DNA from: Cutaneotrichosporon cavernicola
Taxonomy: Eukaryota > Basidiomycota > Tremellomycetes > Trichosporonales > Trichosporonaceae
NCBI RefSeq assembly: GCF_030864355.1
Contig: NC_083393.1
Coordinates: 1,984,001 to 2,048,000 of the forward strand
Direction: 5' to 3'
Length of the DNA stretch: 64,000 nucleotides
Position 1 is the first letter of the stretch. Each line of letters begins with the position of its first letter. A program made the translations under genes and the position numbers. The notes under the pieces were generated by a model. It had not been told where the DNA came from, searched no databases, and was given only the letters and a program-made list of their open reading frames with translations. Positions 10,224 through 21,140 of this stretch are shown here, in pieces.

Positions 10224-12158
10224 ATGAAATCCAGGCCAGGTCGCTCTGACGGCCTCGACGACCACGTTCACGTTCACGACCACGACCCAGATCCCATCGC
10301 CATGCCCAACCAAGCTCTCCATACAGAAAAAACATGCGGCGATGACAGCCCACCACTCTATGCTACCGCGTCAGCTCCTGCCTGTCAAGATGATCGTGAG
10401 ATGAGCAAGCCGCCCTCGCCACGACGGTCACACAGTGACCCAGGCCTTGAGCGCCTAGATACGCGCTTGAGCTCGGACGAGGGGTACGTTCCGTCACTGC
10501 CCTCAACCCCACCTCGTCCCACGATCGAGCGAACACAAACAAATGGCTCAGGTAAGCCATACTCTGCCTTTGACGAGCGCACAAAGTGGACCGTAGCGGC
10601 ACTGGGCGGCGTCGCGGCCGTCTTCTCGCCCATCAGCGTAAGCCCTACCTAATAGCTAGCTTAACACCAGTCCAACATCTTCGTGCCCATCATCCCGCTC
10701 TTGGCGAAAGAGTTCAACCGGAGCGAGCAAGATATCACCCTCGCCGTGACGGTCTATCTCGTGTGCCAAGCCGTGACGCCGTCCTTTTTCGGTGCTGCAA
10801 GCGACAGTTATGGCCGTCGACCCATATTCCTCATCACAATGGTCATTTACCTTGGCGCAAACATCGGGCTCTCGCTCATGCCTACGTCTGCGTACTGGCT
10901 CCTCCTATTGCTGCGATCCGTGCAAAGCATTGGCGGCAGCGCTGTGATATCCATCGGCGCCGGCGCTGTTGCCGACATTGCCGCGCCAAGGGAGAGGGGA
11001 AAGTACATGGCTATCTTTACTTGTGGTGCAATGATCGGGCCGGCCATCGGGCCGTTCTTGGGCGGTCTGTTGGCTCAGACTCTCGGATGGCGCTCCGTGT
11101 TCTGGTTCCTCACCATCGCTACGATCTGCGTCATGGTCCCATTTCTCTTGTAAAGTACTAGATTAACAGAATTGACGCCAGCTTTTATCCCGAAACACTG
11201 AGGAGTATTGTCGGGGACGGGTCGATACCCCCGCCACCTCTCAACGCTTCCCCGATCGCATTGTGGCACATGCACCAACAAAAGAAGGCTGGCGTCGAGC
11301 CAGATCCCATCGACCGCCCACTACACAAGAAATACAACCCTCTCTCAGCCTTTTTGATCCTCTTCACGCCCGAGCTCCTCATCATCTTCGTATTCGTTTC
11401 CCTCCCTTACCTCGAATTCTACTGCCTCCTGACCGTCTTCTCAACAGCCCTCAAGGACAGCTACCACCTCTCGGAACTGCAGATCGGTCTCTGTTACCTC
11501 CCCGGTGGGGCTGGTACTATTACCAGTGCCCTCCTAAATGGCAAGCAGCTGGACTGGTATTACCAGCGCGAGGAGAGACGAGTTGGCGGTGAACATCGAA
11601 AAAAGCCAGATACGTTCCGCCTCGAACTGACCCGCATACGTTGCATGTACCCCTTCATGGCCGTGTTTTGTAGCGCAGCCATCGCACTCGGCTGGTGTCT
11701 CCAAGCACGAGCCCCCTTGGCCGCCACGCTGGTCATGCAGTTCCTCGTGGGCCTGGGAACGGGAACGATTAGCACAGCAACGATTTACGGGCAGGACATC
11801 TTACCTGGAAAGGGAGGGGCTGTTAGTGCGAGTTTGAACCTCGTACGATGCGCTTTTGGGGCATTGGGAACCGGCGTCATGTGAGTACACGTACACCTTG
11901 GATGAAGCTGAACCCAGCCAACTCATGTATACCGCATTGGGGGCGGGGTGGACGTTTGTGCTCCTCTCTGGCATCTGTGTTGCTGGCACGCCCCTCTCCT
12001 TTGTGGTGATTCGGTATGGCAAGGGGTGGCGGGACGCTCGAGAGGCCCGGGCGGCAGCGAAGCGTGCCAAGAAGAGTGTGAGCATCAACTTGGGCGAGAG
12101 GAAGGAGGCAAGGGCCGACGTGTGTCAGGAGGGCGAGGAGAAGGCGCAGAGATCATGA
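10224..12158 (+). CDS. MFS drug:H+ antiporter, DHA1 family (QDR/AQR1/DTR1-like)
   Basis: Exons 10224-10637, 10671-11149, 11182-11880 and 11918-12158; introns 33, 32 and 37 nt; 610 aa. A cytosolic His- and Pro-rich N-terminal tail of about 125 residues precedes twelve predicted membrane segments split by a charged central loop (residues ~300-330). Marker motifs are the first-helix SNIFVPIIPLLAKEFNRSE, the loop 2-3 motif ASDSYGRRPIFL and the antiporter motif C in helix 5, GAMIGPAIGPFLGG. These fit the 12-spanner drug:H+ antiporters, of which QDR/AQR1/DTR1 export drugs, organic acids, polyamines or dityrosine. The substrate here cannot be told from sequence. Plasma membrane is the likely place. 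All junctions keep phase and restore the helix sequence. Confidence 0.88.
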
Positions 12159-12634
12159 CAACTGTATCCTAGCATTAGCATGTATCGCATTCTGACCAAA
12201 GGACGGTGTGATGGGCCTTGTAATAGACTGGAACCCAATGTTAGGATGTCTAATAGAGTGGGGCAGTGTCAAGGTGTTGTTTGGGCAGCCCAGGGCTTGT
12301 GGCGCTTCCAGTACCCTGCAGGTCGTCCAGGGAGTGGGGCAGCGTTAATTAGAAATAATTGAATTCATTAGAACAGAGTTTAGAGAGAGGGATTTTGAGG
12401 TCTCTAGTTTCTCTAACCGTGACGTGACTGATTTTACCAGCCATCTCAACTCATCCCATGATCCCCAAGAACCTCATATAATCACTTTACAATCATCCAA
12501 TCAACAACCAACGCCATCTTGTTGCCACCATCCCAGTTCCCAAGGTTCACACTGAGCAAGCTGCAAGCTCCAAGTCTACATAACATCTCCTCTTGTATTC
12601 TCATCACACTCACCCTCCCATCACAACAACAACA
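12159..12634. other. intergenic, promoter of SPO12-like gene 1
   Basis: Nothing coding is seen. The last ~140 nt before the ATG are pyrimidine- and CA-rich and end in CAACAACAACA, typical of a fungal 5' leader. Confidence 0.45.
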
Positions 12635-13130
12635 ATGACAGACTCCAACACTTCGTCAACCCTCTCAACCAACTCCCCAGTCAAGGTCCAGCCGCTACGT
12701 GACCCCGCTCGTGCAGCCATGGTCGTTGGCCAGAAGGCGCCGTTAGGCTCTAGTAATCGTTAGTCTCCACTTTGTTCTTACAACTGACACCAGCCAACCA
12801 GGTAGTGCCGGGCCAGACGGTCGACCATTCCATTCCAGGCGCCATGCTCGGCCAGAAGGCGTTGCTCGCCAAGAAGTTTGCCAGTGCCAAGTATGTCTGC
12901 TTAGTGAAGCATTCCGAAAGCTGACAACAGGGGTAGTACAATTAGCCCGACGGACGCGCTACAGTCGCCGTGTACTGCCAAGATTGCTAGTGCGAAGCAG
13001 CGCCGCTTCGCCAAGTGAGTGTTTTACGGATCACCTGTCTGACTGAGCTTTATGAACTGACAACAGGGTCAAGGTTGCCGGGCTGCGCCTAGTCAGCGAC
13101 GAGAACAAGAACACCACAGACAAGGCATGA
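12635..13130 (+). CDS. small basic SPO12-family-like protein, copy 1
   Basis: Four small exons, 12635-12752, 12794-12890, 12931-13014 and 13067-13130, join to 120 aa. Every intron (41, 40 and 52 nt) has a GT donor and an exact CTGACACCAG or CTGACAACAG end, which makes the model strong although no exon is a long ORF. The core (about residues 74-107) reads GSTISPTDALQSPCTAKI followed by AKQRRFAK. This matches the short conserved block of the Spo12 family (SPTDxL-SPC-xKL-K-F-K). Yeast Spo12 acts in the FEAR network releasing Cdc14 at anaphase; that role here is inference. A Ser/Thr-rich N-terminus and a Lys-rich tail flank the core. The ATG follows a CA-rich leader. A related gene faces it at 13665-14058. 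Confidence 0.72.
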
Positions 13131-13155
13131 GCCACTACACCTGTACCCACACCTT

Positions 13156-13193
13156 GTACGTTCAGCTCGTCACTTTACGGAAGCTGACCACAG
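13156..13193 (+). other. probable 3'-UTR intron of SPO12-like gene 1
   Basis: Behind the TGA at 13130 lies a stretch with a GTACGT donor, an AGCTGAC branch point and a CACAG acceptor, 38 nt long, just like the coding introns of this gene. It would be removed from the 3' UTR or define an alternative last exon. Confidence 0.5.
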
Positions 13194-13225
13194 GTCATGT
13201 CTCGCCCGTTGTACTTGCCTCATAG

Positions 13226-13273
13226 AAACGCCCAAACGCCCAAACGCCCAAACGCCCAAACGTCCAAACGCCC
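13226..13273. repeat. tandem 8-mer repeat (AAACGCCC)x6
   Basis: Six units of AAACGCCC, one with a C-to-T change, in the shared 3' region of the two SPO12-like genes. Confidence 0.9.
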
Positions 13274-13664
13274 GAATGATTCATGTGTACCCTTGTCATG
13301 TCTGTAGCTAAAGAAAGCTGCACCGCGGCATGCATTTGATTGTGACAAAGTGGGGTGTTGTTTGTTGTTGACTGAGTGAGTGTGAGGAGAGGCTGACACT
13401 CTCCCTAGATCTCCACCAGCCGACGACTCTATCGCCGCCGCTCAGACCCTCAACACCCTCAAACCCTGCGCCCACCCAAACATTGCCACAACAACACAGA
13501 GACGACATGACATGACAACCATGCATATACGCAGCCAGACTGCTCTATTGTCCTGCAGGTTCGTGTATGCTACACATGAGCGCGGCGAAAAGTCAAGCCA
13601 GCGCGGGTCGGTGGTGGGTGGGTTTGGGAGGAGGATAAGGTTTAACAGAGGAAAGGCAAAAGGC

Positions 13665-14058
13665 CTAGAGCGGCGTGTCCTTCTTCTCGGTGGGAGTAGC
13701 AGTGTTGCCGAGCGAGCTCAGCTTGGACGCGAGCGAGACGGGCTTGCCCCTGGGGTCAGCTTACAGCAAGGTGACCAATTAGTTGGCCAGGCAAGGACCA
13801 TGGCGGATCCACCTCGTCCTCATCTATCGACTCACTTCTGGAAGTGGCGCTGCTTCGCTCCGTTGAGCTTGGCCGAAATGGGGCTCATAAAGTTATCCGT
13901 GGGCGACATGGTCGATCCAAGCCCCTTCCCTCCCAGCAGCCCCTTCTTCTGAAGGAACGAGGGCGCGGCGGTGGGCTGGGCTGGCTGTTAGCTTGATTGT
14001 TCATCGTGCTGGTCCCAAGGTCAGACTAACCGTTAGACTCCTTGAATACGTTGGACAT
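13665..14058 (-). CDS. small basic SPO12-family-like protein, copy 2
   Basis: Three exons, 14058-14031, 13980-13836 and 13749-13665, give 85 aa. The first exon has only nine codons and a bit. The second intron ends CTGACCCCAG; the first acceptor (CCAG at 13981) was chosen because it alone keeps the frame into the conserved block. That block reads GSTMSPTDNFMSPISAKL, then AKQRHFQKGKP, and is about half identical to copy 1 over 34 residues. Both match the Spo12 family core (SPTDxx-SP-xK...K-F-K), a cell-cycle exit regulator family in yeasts. The N-terminus is only ~30 residues, the tail is rich in Ser, Thr and Lys. It is convergent with copy 1. Whether both are expressed is not visible from sequence. 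Confidence 0.72.
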
Positions 14059-14576
14059 GTTGAGGATCGATGGTCGATGGGCGATGGTCGATGGGCGATG
14101 GGGCGAGCTTGACTTACGGGCAAAGTTGAGTTGAGATGGATGATAGGACGAAGAACAAAGCGGGGTAAAAGCAGGCGCGGTTGTTTTGACTGGTGAGGCC
14201 TTTACGTAAACTGGGTAAATTGGGGTGAGTGTTGATTGGACAAAGTAGATTAGTGGCGTCAATGACGAATTGGCTCAGCAAAGTGTCTGTCAAAAGGGAT
14301 TTGATGAGGCGGGATGCCGACTCAGAGTTAACTTTGCTTTGTACATGCAAACTGGCGCGAGAGAGATGCGGCTCCAGCCACAGTCCAGTCCTGATGTAGT
14401 GCGCATCCGACGGCGTCTGTCAGTATCAATGCCTCATCTGTATCTGCGCATGCGTCTGCATCGTCTGCATCGTCTCATCGCCTCATCGCTTCTCTCATTC
14501 AGCTACACCCGACATAGATACACAGATCTCAGCCGCGCGCACTCATGCATCTGATACTACTTGGCGCCTCTAGAGC
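14059..14576. other. intergenic upstream of SPO12-like gene 2
   Basis: Holds two copies of a 14-nt unit GGTCGATGGGCGAT (14072-14099) just before the ATG of SPO12-like copy 2; no gene is seen up to the 3' end of the dienelactone hydrolase. Confidence 0.45.
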
Positions 14577-15785
14577 TTAGAGCTTGGCCTTGAAGAAAGT
14601 GAGCAGGTCAGCGTACGCCTCCTGGTACGCCTTGGTATGCTCGTTGCCCGAGAGGTCTCCACGCGCAGCCGCCCAACCGTGCGGCTCGTCAGGGTACCAC
14701 TTGAGGAAGTTCTGTCCTGGGTTCTTCTGCTCGAGCTTGGCGAACACGCCATCGACGACGGCCTTGTCCTCGTCCTTGGACGGAAGGAGGCAGACTGGCA
14801 CGTTGACCTTTTCGGCGTCCTCGAGGTCAATGAAGCTGGGGTCAGAAAAGCAGTAAAGTAAAAAAAAACTCACGACGGGTGGCAGCTCGCAATGGCAGTA
14901 AAGTCGTTGACGTCGACCGAAGTAGTCGTCGCCTTCCAGCCCCAGCAGTAGCCGACTGTGCCAACCTTGTCGTGCGTGACCTTGAGCTCGGCGAGCGATG
15001 CGCCAATCTGAGTCGACTGGGTCTGGGGGACAGCAGGGAAGCCCTGGAAGTACTTTGCTGCCTTGGCTGCGCCCTCGGCCGAGCCATCGAACATGTCGGG
15101 AGTCGCGTAGTCGCCGTGAAGGAGGTCGGGCATGTACACGCGGTAGCCGCCCGACGCGAGGATGTCGGCGCCTGGTGTGTCAGTATTTGCACGCGTCCTG
15201 TCCCGCAGATGAACACGTAGATCAACATGGAATGTGGCAGAGCAACTTGGAGTGATGACGTTAATGCCGAATCCCGGTTGTCACCAAGCACATGTCCACA
15301 TGTCCACAGTATAATCATTTTGGGGTCCCGATAACCGCAATGCGCCCAACGACACGACCGCTCCGCATACCACTCACCCTGGAGGATCTGGGGCGAGAAG
15401 CCGAACACGTCGTAGACAATCAGGATGGCCGAGCTGGCATTCTCGGGGCCGACAATGTACGTCTTCATGTCGGCGATCTTGCCGTACGCGCCCTTGGGCG
15501 TGTAGGTGGCCGAGACGGGGGGGAGGGTGCAGCAAGCAAAAGGTCAGCCGAGTGTGCGTACGAGGTGAGGAGTGTTTCGAGCCGTGCAAGATGAGGTGCT
15601 ATATGGGCCGTGGGTCGGTGCTGTGGCAATGCTCCACGAGCTCGAGCAAAGCTGAGCAACAGCTGAAATTCAACTGGTTGAATTACGCAGCTGTATGGAG
15701 CATGTATTGTATCCACGACCGGCGCATGGTGGGCCACGACCATACGGCCATGAACACGGCATAGGCTGGACTCACCCTTGGACAT
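14577..15785 (-). CDS. dienelactone hydrolase family protein
   Basis: Modelled exons 15785-15776, 15536-15378, 15171-14874 and 14835-14577, 241 aa. The alpha/beta hydrolase fold of the dienelactone hydrolase family is clear: VYDVFGFSPQILQGAD, the nucleophile Cys in VGYCWGWK, the Asp in LLPSKDEDK and the His in PDEPHGWAAARG. Such enzymes hydrolyse lactones or related esters in aromatic breakdown; many fungal members have no known substrate. The 5' end is odd. The family's usual N-terminal CCTLPPV...YTPKG is present in frame at 15533-15492, but no AG precedes it: the intron after the 10-nt first exon would end in TTTTG, with the branch point CTGAC in the normal place. Either a GT-TG intron, a base error, or a later start at 15468. 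Cytosolic. Confidence 0.82.
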
Positions 15786-16303
15786 GGTGGAATATGCTAT
15801 ACGCGGGGCCTGGCGTTAGATTCAAGTGAGGGCTATGAGTCTGTCCGCCATCTGCGCCAACATTGCAGTTTGCCAGCAAAGGAACGATGGACTCACGGAT
15901 CACGGAGAGACTTGGAGCGGATGAGTAGAGTTGAGACAAGTTGCAAGTTGTCGTTGTCGGGGTTTAGCCAGTTAAGGGTCAGGATCTGTGGGTATCGGGT
16001 ATCCGGTATCCCAGAGTATGCGTCATCAATATCAGCCTACCCACACCCAGTACAACGACATCTTGTACACCTCATGCATCATGCATCATGCATTGTACCG
16101 TTTCATGTGGCTCTGTACACTGCTGACAAGTATCTCGGCATCGTCTCCCACTGCCTCGTCGTCAACTTGGCCGTTCGAAGCCACCGTGGGAAAACTCGGC
16201 GTCTGCCGACTGCAGGTGGGCATCTAGGATTCACAACTGCCGGTCACCGCCTGCCGCCAGGCCGCCAGGCCACCATCCAGCTCAACAACAATCCAATCGT
16301 CAT
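15786..16303. other. divergent intergenic region
   Basis: Between the dienelactone hydrolase and the aminotransferase. A direct repeat of CATGCAT (16075-16095) is the only pattern seen. Confidence 0.45.
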
Positions 16304-16327
16304 ATGCGACTAAGCCACCTAGCCCGC

Positions 16328-17772
16328 ATGACGCTCCGCTACGCCCTCTCCCCGGCGGTGACTGGCACCGCAGCGCCATGGTACGTATCAGTGCCTCCCT
16401 TTCTCCTTTCTGACATTAGCATCCCCCAAGCCAAAGCCTGGGGCGCAACCTACGCTGCGGGCCAGCAAGCCGCCGGCCCACTCCTGGACCTGTCGCAGGG
16501 CGTCCCCGGCGAACCACCTCATGCTACGGTCCTGGATGCCCTCTCCAAGGTTGCAGGTAGCCACGGGGCGGCAAAGTACGGCGCGATCCTGGGCGAGCCC
16601 GATATGCGTGCGGCGTTGGCTACCCAACTCCGCCATCAATACCAACTGAATGATGGCCACCTCCAAGCACAGGATGTCGGGATCACAACGGGGTGTAATA
16701 TGGCATTCCTCATTCTGCTCATGTACGCCCTCTCTCCTCCATTGACCTTCTGATATCAGGTGCCTCTGCCCGCCCAACGAAAGCTCCATCCTCCTCCCTC
16801 TCCCAAGCTACTTCAACCACGCCATGTCCCTCTCACTACAATCCATAACTCCAGCGTACCTCCCCTGCGACCCGGCCCACAACTTCTTCCCGTCTCTCGA
16901 AGCGGCCCGCGCAATCCTCACCACGCCCAGCACCAAGAAACCACGCGCAATCGTCCTCGTAACTCCCAACAACCCCACAGGGTCGACCTACACTCCAGAC
17001 GTGTTGGCCGAATGGCTGGCCCTCGCGCGCCAACACAACATACCTCTCGTGTTGGATGAGACGTACCGAGACTTTGCGTCTACTGGTGCCCCTCATGAAT
17101 TGTTCAAGGACCCACAGTGGCGCGAGAGCCTCATCACCTTGGGTTCCTTCTCCAGTCCGTTTACCTTTTGACCTTTGCCAAAGATGATACTGACACCCAG
17201 AGGGATACCGTATCCCGGGCCACCGTTTGGGAAGTATCACTGCCCATCCCGATTTCTTGCAACAGGTCGCGACGGTTGCAGACTGCATGCAGATCTGTCC
17301 TCCGAGGGCACCACAGCTCGCCCTCGCACCTCTCCTCCCGTCGCTGACCGAGGATATGGTCCGCTATGCTGCTGCACTGAGGAAGCGCCTCACCGACTTT
17401 GGCGCTGCCGTTGCCTGCGTGCCGGGATGGCGCGTGCTCTCTTCCGGCGGATTCTACGCTTACGTCGAGTTCCCGGAGGCATACACCTCCGAGAAAGGAC
17501 GCAAGGCACTCGCTGCCGCTCTCGGAAAGGAGATGACGCGCGTCGGCTCGGGCGACGTTGGGCAGGCCCTCGCGACGCGGTGCGGCGTGCTGACCCTCCC
17601 GGGGTGCTTCTTTATGCCGGAGCTTGACGACCCCATCTGGGCCAGTGTACGTGGCGGAGACGCCATGCACGAGGATCGTTGGATCCGCTTCGCCGTTGCC
17701 AATGTCAGCGATGACACGATTGCCGGGCTCGCAGACCGCCTGCGCGCCCTCAACACGGTCATGGGAATGTAA
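16328..17772 (+). CDS. PLP-dependent class I/II aminotransferase
   Basis: Exons 16328-16380, 16420-16722, 16760-17154 and 17201-17772; introns 39, 37 and 46 nt; 440 aa. The fold-type I aminotransferase signature set is complete: YGAILGEPDMRAALA and GITTGCNMAF (cofactor phosphate cup), VTPNNPTGSTY (Asn ring contact), LVLDETYRDF (Asp to the pyridine N), and the Schiff-base Lys in SFSKGYRIPGHRLG, which is assembled exactly across the third intron. Substrate is unknown: it resembles broad aspartate/aromatic-type transaminases rather than a named biosynthetic enzyme. An in-frame ATG at 16304 could add eight residues. No targeting peptide is obvious, so cytosol is the default. Confidence 0.87.
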
Positions 17773-17806
17773 TAATAAATCGAATAGCTTCTACAGAGCC
17801 AGAATG

Positions 17807-18938
17807 CTACTCAGACTTGTCTACCCACACCGGCGCAGGTGACGCTGCAGTGGGGGCTGGCGACGACGCAGCGGAAGACGTCGCCGACTTCTGCTGCTTC
17901 TCGAGCATCCGTCTGGCGTTAGCACTATTGGTTGAAGCTGTCTGAGGGAGCTGCAGTCGTCACGCGGGTCGCAGTGACAAGATCGCTGGCGACCAGAAGC
18001 GCCGCAGTCCCCACATTTCGGACCCTCCGCACTTGGCACTCACCGCCGAGCCTCGAGAACCATGCGCTCCTTCCGTGCCCGCAAGTCAGCCTCCCGGCCC
18101 TCGCGCGTCGCCTCCCATTTGCCCGTGCTCGCCCCGCCCTCAGCCTCAAGACGGGCGCTCAGTCCATACCGGTCAATGAGGGACGTCGCCTTCTGGGGTG
18201 CGGGAGCCTCGGCGCCAGGCGCAGTGGCTGAGGGGTGTGGCACGGCAACGGGGGGACGGAGGTGGTCAGGGATGGTGAAGTTGGCGGGAGGCTGAGGTTA
18301 GCGGAGTAACGTGAAGAAGCGGGGATGCGTCTTGGGCGGGGAGGAGAAACGGAACGATGGGCCGGCGATTATCAAGACAGCTGTCGCTGCCCTCCGAACG
18401 TCCTCACCAGCCCAAGTGTATCCCGTGATGTGGGAGCAAGCCGATGTAGTCAAGGGGGAAGGATACCGATACAGCGCGAGGCGCGCGGAAGACGGCTCGC
18501 CTGTCGATAGTCCGGCTGTCGGAGACCTGTCCGCACTCTCGAGCATGCCTCCGTGCCGACCCTCCTTCTTCCCCGCTTGATCCACTCACGTTAGGTAACG
18601 AGCCGCGCTCGAGGATCAGTTCGCTCGTAACCTGCGCACTCCGCGTCCTCGTGAGCGAGTACACGACGTTATTAATTGGCTCGTTGGGGAACGCGGAAGT
18701 GACAGCCTCGACCATATCGCGGCGCACGTCGGAGAAAGGGTCCGGCGGTGTACCTGTGGTCAGCGGAAGCGTAGCGACGAGCGAGGAGATGCAGATGTCA
18801 AGGCGAAGAGAGAAGAAAGAGAACGCTAGAGTCAAGGAGAAAGGTGGCAAGGTACTCACTCGGGCCCGAGATCCAGCGGTAGACTGCGTAGAGTATGCCG
18901 AGGAGGATGAGAGTGGGGAGGACGTCCTCGAATGCCAT
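17807..18938 (-). CDS. CUE-domain ER membrane protein (Cue1-like)
   Basis: Exons 18938-18860, 18753-18590, 18291-18044 and 17912-17807, 198 aa. An N-terminal membrane anchor (about residues 7-22, LPTLILLGILYAVYRW) is followed by a CUE domain (residues ~40-80) with VRRDMVEAVTSAFPNEP, the AFP standing at the usual MFP position, and ELILERGSLP at its end. The C-terminal half is a charged helix RLEAEGGAS...RARKERMVLEARR. This is the arrangement of yeast Cue1, which recruits the ubiquitin-conjugating enzyme Ubc7 to the ER membrane for ER-associated degradation. Role inferred from architecture. Introns are unusually long here (106, 298, 131 nt) for this genome. The stop at 17807 is 34 nt from the stop of the convergent aminotransferase. 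Confidence 0.8.
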
Positions 18939-19395
18939 AGCTAGGGAGTGTGGGGGTCGAAGACGAGCAAGAAGTGATGTGGTTGAAGAGGGGCTGACGA
19001 AAGAGTAAATGTGAGGGACCAAGTGTTAATAGTTGGATGATAAGATGTAGGATGAATGGCCACGAGCAAGAGAGCAAGAGCAAGAGAGCAAAAGAGCGAG
19101 AGCGAGAGTGGGAGAGTGAGAGAGTGAGAGAGTGAGAGAGTGAAGGAGAGTGCACGCACGCACGCACGCGATCCACAAGCGACGTGCCGGGGCGGCGACG
19201 GAACCAAATTGAGTGGCGGTGGCCGCTGATGAAGTGATCCGCACAATAATCCCAGGAACCCGACTTGCAAGTCGGCCGAGTAGAGTGGCTTGTTGCCTGT
19301 ACAGCATGCTACACAACTTGCTGCTACAACTCGCAACCAGTACCCTAACGTCCCATGCATGCCCAACTACGATCTATAACCTACTTTTTCCCACA
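18939..19395. other. intergenic with simple repeats
   Basis: Upstream of the CUE gene and downstream of ARO2. Mostly the purine-rich repeat at 19063-19165; no gene is seen. Confidence 0.5.
19063..19165. repeat. purine-rich simple repeat (GAGCAA / GAGAGT / GCAC)
   Basis: Runs of GAGCAA, then GAGAGT, then GCAC units follow each other with few interruptions, about 100-230 nt upstream of the CUE gene start. Confidence 0.85.
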
Positions 19396-20892
19396 TTACT
19401 TGCGCTGGCCGGGAAACACCATGGTCGGCGGCAAGCTAGTAACGGGCGCGAGGAGCGACGCGGCGTGGGCGCGCGCGTTCTGCTGCAGGACAAGGTCCAT
19501 GACGACAATAGCGGCCATGGTCTCGACAATGGGCACGGCGCGAGGCACGACACAGGGGTCGTGGCGGCCGCGCGTGGCGAGCACTCCGTCCCTGCCGTCG
19601 TACTGTGCCGTGCTCTGCTCCTGGCTGATGGTGGCGGGCGGCTTGAATGCGACGCGGAAGTAGATGTCCTCGCCGTTCGAGATGCCGCCCTGCACACCAC
19701 CGGACCAGTTGGTGGTAGTGCGCAGGCGGTTCTCGCCCTTGCCGTGGTCCGAGGTGAAGGGGTCGTTGTGCTGCGAGCCGGGGAAAGTGGTGCCGCGGAA
19801 GCCCGAGCCAAACTCAAAGCCCTTGGTCGACGGGATCGAGAGCATGGCGTGAGCGAGCACAGCCTCGAGCTTGTCAAAGCACGGCTCGCCGAGGCCGAGA
19901 GGGCAGTTGCGGATCACGCAGGTGACCGTCCCGCCGAGCGAGTCGTTACGCGCCTTGGCCGCGCGGATTGCCTCCTCCATCTTGGCCGAGGTCACGCGTT
20001 CAGGGCAGCGCGTAATCTCCTTGTCAACCTCCTCGCGCGTCACGTTCTTGACCAGGTCGAGGTACTCCTTGCCGAGCACTTCGTCGTCCTCTTGCGAAAA
20101 CGGGAGGGCGACGGGGCCAACGGAGCCGACGAACGCGACAATCTCCACACCGTACGCCTCCTTGAGGTACTTTTCGGCAATGGCGCCAGCAGCGACACGA
20201 CCGATCGTCTCACGCGCAGAAGCGCGGCCGCCACCAGACGACGCCTTTACACCGTACTTGGCCAGGTAGGTGTAGTCGGCGTGCGAGGGGCGGGGGTAGA
20301 GGTCGGTCTCGGTGTAGTCGTGCGGGCGCTGGTCCTTGTTCTGCACCAGCATGCCGATCGGCGTGCCGAGGGTAACGCCGTGCTCGGTGCCGCTCTGCAC
20401 CTGGACGGTGTCGAACTCGGAGCGCTACGGGCACGAGCGGAGATAGCAGGGAGGCGCCATAGGAAGCGAGAGGCGTCGCAAGAAGCGGAGTAATGAGCGC
20501 GACGGGGAGCAGGGCGGTGGGGAATGAGTGGAGGGTGCAAGTGGTTGCGTAGAAAGGCAGGGCAGGACAGGGCGGGTTTATCGACCGGGTTTGTCAGGTC
20601 GGGTCAAAAGTCATCAAAGCAACACGCAGCATCGAGAGCGGCAACGATAAGTAGCGGCGAAGACGCCCAGTGAACGAAACACAGCGTCAGCCCCATTCCC
20701 CATGCTCTTCCGCAGAGTACTCACCGGCGTCGTGATGTCGCTCTGGCCCGGCCGCCTCCGGCTAAGCTGGACCTGGATGTCCTCATTGGTGAGGGTGAGA
20801 CCTGGCGGGCATCCGTCGACGATGCAGCCGACAGACTTGCAGTGACTCTCGCCGTACGTCGTGACGCGGTACAGTTTTCCAAAGGTGGACAT
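19396..20892 (-). CDS. ARO2: chorismate synthase
   Basis: Exons 20892-20725 and 20424-19396, 398 aa, close to the usual fungal length. It converts EPSP to chorismate, the last step of the shikimate pathway, in the cytosol; the fungal enzyme is bifunctional with its own NADPH-dependent flavin reductase. Signatures: [18 protein letters not shown] near the N-terminus, [32 protein letters not shown] and the C-terminal [15 protein letters not shown]. The intron is 300 nt and splits SDITTP from [16 protein letters not shown] in phase 0. Divergent from the Gemin2-like gene across a 248-nt shared promoter. Nothing is missing. Confidence 0.95.
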
Positions 20893-21140
20893 GGTGATTT
20901 GATTGGAAAGAGACAACAAGTGACGACAAGAGAGGAGGTCGGGCAAGCGGAGGCGGCCAGGGAGGGTCCGACTCACTTGACTTTTGGATTGAGTCGGGCA
21001 GCGGATCCAATTGCGTGATCAAACAAAAGTCGAGCATTGGGAAAGGATCGAACTCTGGTCCAAGGTGGAGGTCAAAGGAAGGTGGAGGTAACTGAGGCGA
21101 GTCCCACAAAGTTGCCACCACAACATCCAACATCAACATC

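Larger units (their letters stand above)
13131..13664. other. intergenic between convergent SPO12-like genes
   Basis: Shared 3' region of the two convergent genes. It holds a probable 3'-UTR intron (13156-13193) and an 8-mer tandem repeat (13226-13273); no gene is seen. Confidence 0.5.

Noticed and set aside
13512..13952. 146-codon plus-strand open frame
   Set aside because: Antisense to SPO12-like copy 2, which has good introns and a conserved core.
19213..20493. 426-codon open frame on the plus strand
   Set aside because: It is antisense to ARO2, whose protein is unmistakable; the frame is a product of GC-rich codon bias.
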